A stretch of 14,294 bases of DNA from an uncultured Oscillospiraceae bacterium (GTDB lineage Bacteria; Bacillota; Clostridia; Oscillospirales; Oscillospiraceae), in contig CAJTPV010000052.1 of assembly GCA_910578505.1 (NCBI GenBank), positions 1 through 14,294 on the forward strand. Direction: 5' to 3'. The notes below the pieces were generated by a model, which worked only from the letters and a program-made list of their open reading frames with translations, was not told the origin of the DNA and ran no database searches. Made by a program: the position numbers and the translations under genes. Positions 13,468-14,294 of the stretch are shown here, piece by piece; position 1 is the first letter of the stretch; each line of letters starts with the position of its first letter.

Positions 13468-14294
13468 TCAGCTTGCTCTATTTTCTGCCCTCAGCCGCTC
13501 CCTTTCGGCGGCTACCTCCGTTTTCATCTCGGTTATCACTACCGCCAGCAACTTTTCGCATTCGTCCTCTGAGTCAGCGTAGATGTCCCGGGTGCGTTTT
13601 GTTCCATCGGGCCAGGTCACCGTGTACCTTCCGTTCCAGCGCCCACCTTTGGTCCGCCCCAAGTATCCGCTGCCCCAGTAACGGCGCTTGCCCCGCTGAG
13701 CCTTGAAGTCCGTCATGGTGTGGCTGGTTGTTGCCCGGGAGCTTTCTATGGGAGTCTCCGCTCTACCAATGCCCCGGTCGATTTTTGTGGCGGCTTGCCT
13801 TTGCATATCATCAGTGACGTGTGCGTAGACATTCAGCGTGGTGGCACTGGAGACGTGCCCGATGACGGTGGACAGAGTCTTTACATCCATCCCATGCTCC
13901 AGTGCGTTGGTGGCGAAAACATGCCGGAGGTCATGGAAGCGAACCTTTTTGTACCCCGCATGAGTCAGGATTTTGCTCAGCCTGTGGCTGGCGGCTGCTG
14001 GAGCCAGCGGAGCGTCCTCCTTTTTGGGCGAGGGGAACATCCATCGGGAGGAGACGGTTTTCTTGTACTCCTTCAGCGCCTCGACCACAGGTGGGGGAAG
14101 AATCACGGTTCGGATAGATGCCTTGGTCTTGGGTTCCTGGATCAGCAGTTCCTCTTTGGTTCGATAAACCTGCCGTTCAATCCTCAGTTCTCCGGTCTTG
14201 AAATTCAGATCGTCCCACTGGAGCGCCATCAATTCTCCTACTCGGAGGCCAGTGGTCAGTTCCAGCAGGAACACCTCGTAGTAACCTTCGTCTT
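13468..14294 (-). CDS. Tyrosine recombinase/integrase with AP2-like C-terminal extension (N-terminus outside window)
   Basis: The frame runs off the right edge without a stop; a GTG at 14274 is internal, because codons reading DEGYYE precede it. The visible part is the catalytic domain of a phage-type integrase: Arg in TTGLRVGEL, the KTKASIRTV strand, HDLRH (13935-13921), the IGHVS histidine and nucleophile Tyr in TTLNVYAHV (codon 13827-13825). About 118 residues continue after that Tyr, where integrases usually end within a few tens. This tail contains GRWNGRYTVTWPDGTKRTR and YADSEDECEKLL, resembling the AP2-like arm-binding domain that normally sits at the N-terminus, and ends in a charged helix. 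It cuts and rejoins DNA at attachment sites of an integrative element that probably lies to the right. Terminator immediately downstream. Confidence 0.88.
   Translation of the reverse strand, partial: DEGYYEVFLLELTTGLRVGELMALQWDDLNFKTGELRIERQVYRTKEELLIQEPKTKASIRTVILPPPVVEALKEYKKTVSSRWMFPSPKKEDAPLAPAAASHRLSKILTHAGYKKVRFHDLRHVFATNALEHGMDVKTLSTVIGHVSSATTLNVYAHVTDDMQRQAATKIDRGIGRAETPIESSRATTSHTMTDFKAQRGKRRYWGSGYLGRTKGGRWNGRYTVTWPDGTKRTRDIYADSEDECEKLLAVVITEMKTEVAAERERLRAENRAS

Noticed and set aside
13376..13706. Plus-strand small frames between GH3 and the right edge
   Set aside because: They overlap the recombinase 3' end, its terminator and the junction; no ribosome-binding site or family resemblance.
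1..14294. CRISPR array, tRNA, rRNA, riboswitch or insertion sequence
   Set aside because: No regularly spaced repeats, cloverleaf or rRNA-like sequence, known riboswitch core or transposase was seen on either strand.

Overview
The window reads as a carbohydrate-utilisation locus from a GC-rich Firmicute, most likely a gut Oscillospiraceae-type clostridium. The reasons are strong AGGAGG ribosome-binding sites, GC-rich codon use, a YesL/DUF624 protein, an AraC regulator with a clostridial-type N-terminus, a circularly permuted GH3 and a clostridial-type tyrosine recombinase. The lineage is an inference; no marker gene is present.

Layout. (1) 1-227: 3' end of an unrecognised small charged protein, then a hairpin. 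(2) 402-6392, plus strand: a tight operon of a YesL-like membrane protein, a GH16 beta-glucanase relic with its catalytic core deleted in frame, a long GH94/GH161-like phosphorylase (877 aa) and a classic GH94 phosphorylase (801 aa). (3) 6376-7167, minus strand: an AraC-family regulator whose 3' end overlaps the last phosphorylase gene by 17 bp. (4) 7410-10722, plus strand: a lipoprotein solute-binding protein, two tandem hairpins and two sugar ABC permeases; no ATPase gene is present. (5) 10824-13235, plus strand: a GH3 beta-glucosidase with swapped domain order, behind its own strong-looking promoter embedded in a terminator-like hairpin. (6) 13468-14294, minus strand: a tyrosine recombinase running off the right edge, with an unusual AP2-like C-terminal extension. 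It probably marks the border of an integrated element.

How it works together (inference): the transporter imports beta-gluco-oligosaccharides. The two phosphorylases cleave them with phosphate to sugar-1-phosphate, saving ATP, while GH3 hydrolyses the remainder. The GH16 relic and the laminaribiose-phosphorylase-like first phosphorylase point to beta-1,3-glucan, but the substrate is not proven.

The most informative non-coding signal is a 16-bp element, CATGRATTTGATATTT. It occurs twice between the AraC gene and the transporter operon, and once (13/16) in front of the phosphorylase operon. One copy exactly fills the 17-bp spacer of the regulator's predicted promoter, suggesting autorepression and one regulator controlling both operons. 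No rRNA, tRNA, CRISPR array or insertion sequence was seen.
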